Shown piece after piece: positions 15,408-17,296 of a stretch of DNA of 17,296 nt; within the stretch, counting starts at the first letter, position 1, and every line of letters begins with the position of its first letter. Both the position numbers and the translations under genes were made by a program. The DNA comes from an uncultured Bacilli bacterium (lineage in GTDB: Bacteria; Bacillota_I; Bacilli_A; RF39; UBA660): positions 1 through 17,296 of the forward strand of contig CANRGW010000010.1 in NCBI GenBank assembly GCA_947630205.1. The letters are read 5' to 3'. The notes under the pieces were generated by a model. The model saw nothing but the letters and a program-made list of their open reading frames with translations, ran no database searches and had not been told where the DNA came from.

Positions 15408-15606
15408 TTTTATCACCACTAAAAGAAATAATTTTCTTTATCTTCTTATTAAATTCTATTCTTGGTAACATGACTACATGTCCACAGTTTAAACACTTTA
15501 TTTTTATATCAGCACCAACTCTTACAACTTGCCAATTATTTTCTCCGCAAGGATGAGCCTTTTTCATTGTAAGAATGGTTCCTATTGTATATTTTTTTTC
15601 TTCCAT
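15400..15606 (-). CDS. DUF951 family protein (YyzM-like), small cysteine-containing protein
   Basis: A 68-residue protein with the DUF951 signature: MKKAHPCGENNWQVVRVGAD followed by IKIKCLNCGHVVMLPR. Cys20, Cys38 and Cys41 are the likely metal or redox residues, with CxxCGH as the core. The function is unknown; the fold is predicted to be a small beta-barrel-like domain, possibly nucleic-acid binding, but that is inference. The gene starts two bases after the parB stop, with a poor ribosome binding site (AAGTGAG), so its translation probably depends on parB. The same parB-DUF951-ychF neighbourhood (yyzM next to yyaF) occurs in Bacillus subtilis, which supports orthology. Its stop overlaps the transporter start by 8 bases. 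Confidence 0.92.
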   Translation of the reverse strand: MEEKKYTIGTILTMKKAHPCGENNWQVVRVGADIKIKCLNCGHVVMLPRIEFNKKIKKIISFSGDKNE

Positions 15607-15608
15607 AA

Positions 15609-16493
15609 CTACTCACTTATATTAAGAATTTCAATAATACGATTAAAATCATTTAAATCAGCAAAGTTAATTTCAATTTTGCTTCCTCTAATTCTAACTT
15701 TTGTTTCTAATTTATCGCATAATAATTCTTGAATATATTTATAAGTTCTTGTTTCTTCTGTTTCATGACGTTCCATTTTATTACGTTTTTCAACAGATTT
15801 ATCTTGAGCAAGTTCATCAATTTGACTTGTTGTTAACCCTTCATTTACAACTCTATCTGCAAGTTCTTCCACTTTAGCAACATCTTTAATTTTACTTAAA
15901 GTCCGAGCATGGGTTGCCGGAATTTTTCTTGCTATAACTAATTCTTTAACAGAGTCTGGTAAATTAATAAGTCCAACCATATTAGTTACATAACTTCGAC
16001 TTTTACCAATTCTCTTTGCAAGTTGTTCATGATTTAAACCTTTAGCCTCCATTAAACTTTGATATGCTAAGGCTTCTTCAATAGGATTTAAATCTTCTCT
16101 TTGTAAATTTTCAAGAAGGGCTATTTCCATCATTTCTTGATCATCAAAATCGCGAACAATTGCGGGAATAGTTTCACGTCCTGCTAAAAGACTAGCCTTT
16201 GCTCTTCTTTCACCAGCAACTATTTCATAACCTTTAATACTTTTCTTAATTATAATTGGTTGAAAAACTCCATGTTCTTTTATAGAACTTGCCAATTCTT
16301 CTAAGGCTTTCTCATCAAAAACCTTTCTTGGTTGATAAGGATTACTTCTAAGTTCATTTAAATTAACTTCTAATATTTCTTCTTTGGGAGTTTCTTTTAT
16401 AATTTCTTCTTCTAAGGTTTCAATATCTAAAACCTCAGCTCCAAATAATTCTTCCAAGCCTTTACCTAAGGCTCTTCTTCTAGGAGTTTCCAT
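15609..16493 (-). CDS. parB: Chromosome partitioning protein ParB/Spo0J
   Basis: CTP-dependent DNA clamp that loads at parS sites near oriC and organises the origin with ParA and SMC; 294 residues. The N-terminal ParA-contact box is RRRALGKGLEELFG (5-18). The CTPase/N-domain has NPYQPRKVFD (51-60), the GERR motif (94-97) and ENLQREDLNPIEEA (128-141). The helix-turn-helix that reads parS lies at about 153-175 (LNHEQLAKRIGKSRSYV). A Lys/Glu-rich linker and the C-terminal dimerisation domain (about 240-294) follow. The ATG overlaps the end of parA by 14 bases, with AAGTGAT as ribosome binding site. No complete parS palindrome is present in the window; only a half-match occurs inside this gene. 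Confidence 0.97.
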   Translation of the reverse strand: METPRRRALGKGLEELFGAEVLDIETLEEEIIKETPKEEILEVNLNELRSNPYQPRKVFDEKALEELASSIKEHGVFQPIIIKKSIKGYEIVAGERRAKASLLAGRETIPAIVRDFDDQEMMEIALLENLQREDLNPIEEALAYQSLMEAKGLNHEQLAKRIGKSRSYVTNMVGLINLPDSVKELVIARKIPATHARTLSKIKDVAKVEELADRVVNEGLTTSQIDELAQDKSVEKRNKMERHETEETRTYKYIQELLCDKLETKVRIRGSKIEINFADLNDFNRIIEILNISE

Positions 16494-17265
16494 TTCTAAT
16501 TATCACTTCCTTTGCTAAATTTATATAAGCTTCAGACCCTTTACTTTTAGGATCATAAGAAACAATAGGCTTTCCATGACTTGGTGCTTCAGCAAGTCTT
16601 ATTAATCTAGGTATAATTGTATCATAAACTTTATCTTTAAAATAACTTCTTGTCTCTTCTATAACATCAAGGGCTAAATTTGATTTAGAGACCATAGTAA
16701 GTAAAACCCCTTCTAAATCAAGATGAGGATTTAAATTCTTTTGAGCAAGCATAATTGTATTCAATAACTGAGTAATTCCCTCTAATGCATAAAATTCACA
16801 TTGAACAGGAATAATAACTGAATTACTTGCAGTTAAGGCATTTGTTGTTAAAATACCTAAACTTGGTGGACAATCAATTATAATATAATCATATTTATCT
16901 TTTATTTTTGCTATTTTTTCTTGTAATTGGTGTGATTTTTTAAAAGTAGGACTATTCTTACTTTTTTCCATTAATTCTATATCAGTACCTGCTAATTGAA
17001 TAGTTGCGGGAATTATATCTAAATTCTTAAAATCTGTTTTGACAATAACTTCTTCAATTTCACAAGTTCCACTTAATAAATCATAAATACTTTTTGCAAT
17101 ATCTCCTTTATTAATACCAACTCCAGTTGTTGCATTACCTTGAGGATCAAGGTCAATTAATAAAATTGTTTTGCCAAGTAAAGCAAGACTTGCTGATAAA
17201 TTAATACTAGTTGTTGTTTTGCCAACTCCTCCTTTTTGATTTACTAATGAAATTATTTTTCCCAT
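16480..17265 (-). CDS. parA: Chromosome partitioning ATPase ParA/Soj
   Basis: Deviant Walker-type ATPase that binds DNA non-specifically in the ATP-bound dimer state and works with ParB in origin segregation; in Bacillus the same protein also regulates DnaA. The deviant Walker A is KGGVGKTTT (residues 11-19) with the signature lysine K11, Walker A' is LIDLDPQGNAT, and Walker B is YIIIDCPPSLG. Length of 261 residues is normal for Soj. I chose the ATG at 17265, 5 bases behind AAGGTGG, over the GTG three codons earlier. The upstream 31 bases to the window edge contain CATAAT, a possible -10, but the matching -35 lies outside. It heads the run parA-parB-DUF951-AbgT-ychF. Confidence 0.97.
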   Translation of the reverse strand: MGKIISLVNQKGGVGKTTTSINLSASLALLGKTILLIDLDPQGNATTGVGINKGDIAKSIYDLLSGTCEIEEVIVKTDFKNLDIIPATIQLAGTDIELMEKSKNSPTFKKSHQLQEKIAKIKDKYDYIIIDCPPSLGILTTNALTASNSVIIPVQCEFYALEGITQLLNTIMLAQKNLNPHLDLEGVLLTMVSKSNLALDVIEETRSYFKDKVYDTIIPRLIRLAEAPSHGKPIVSYDPKSKGSEAYINLAKEVIIRNGNS

Positions 17266-17296
17266 GATTACCACCTTCTAATTATGTTGACAAATA

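Noticed and set aside
16170..16185. GTTTCACGT inside parB, a possible parS site
   Set aside because: Only one half and the centre match the parS consensus TGTTTCACGTGAAACA; the other half does not. The bases encode a conserved ParB segment. At best a decayed site.
17286..17291. TTGACA on the plus strand at the right edge, possible rightward promoter
   Set aside because: The matching -10 would lie beyond the window, and the genes upstream of parA in related genomes usually run in the same direction; cannot be supported.
1..17296. Mycoplasma-type code with TGA as Trp, suggested by the low GC
   Set aside because: Trp is encoded by TGG throughout, the gene at 2012 ends at TGA, and cell-wall genes are present.

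Overview
The window is very AT-rich (by eye a little under one third G+C) and uses the standard bacterial code: Trp is encoded by TGG and TGA is a stop, although a rare one. Genes carry GGAGG- or GGTGAT-type ribosome binding sites, are tightly packed, and lie mostly on the minus strand. Low GC, a T-box leader, ParA/ParB next to DUF951 and YchF, and peptidoglycan genes point to a walled, uncultured-type Bacillota of class Bacilli (RF39/Erysipelotrichia-like). It is not a Mycoplasma. The taxonomic placement is inference from gene content only.

From right to left (direction of transcription): 17265-12022 is one run of parA, parB, a DUF951 protein, an AbgT-family transporter, ychF and a zinc-ribbon membrane protein, closed by a hairpin terminator at 11980-12007 and a second long hairpin. 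The parA-parB-DUF951-ychF order is that of origin-proximal DNA in Bacillota, so oriC probably lies to the right and these genes run with replication. After a 311-base non-coding stretch holding two terminator-like hairpins, an inverted repeat and a good promoter comes a four-gene operon (11710-7962): vanW, a VanG/VanC-like D-Ala-D-X ligase, a VanXY-like D,D-peptidase and an alanine/serine racemase-type enzyme. This is the structural-gene order W-G-XY-T of vanG glycopeptide-resistance operons, but without vanU, vanR or vanS in view and with a soluble racemase instead of membrane VanT.

Next come an unknown four-helix membrane protein with its own promoter (7904-7287) and, converging on it, the only plus-strand gene, the radical-SAM tRNA-modification protein MnmL/YtqA (6349-7290). 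Their stop codons overlap inside a shared bidirectional terminator. Divergent from mnmL is a pair made of a membrane-anchored VanY-type D,D-carboxypeptidase and a family 31 glycoside hydrolase. The hydrolase is broken by a frameshift (3699-3704) that looks like a ~14-base deletion in a conserved motif.

The left end is a leucine T-box operon: promoter, T-box leader with a CUU specifier and terminator, a small membrane protein, and leuS (leucyl-tRNA synthetase), whose C-terminus runs off the window. leuS is the largest gene here. The most interesting block is the vanG-like cluster, which could set the terminal residue of the peptidoglycan stem and so the natural glycopeptide susceptibility of the organism.
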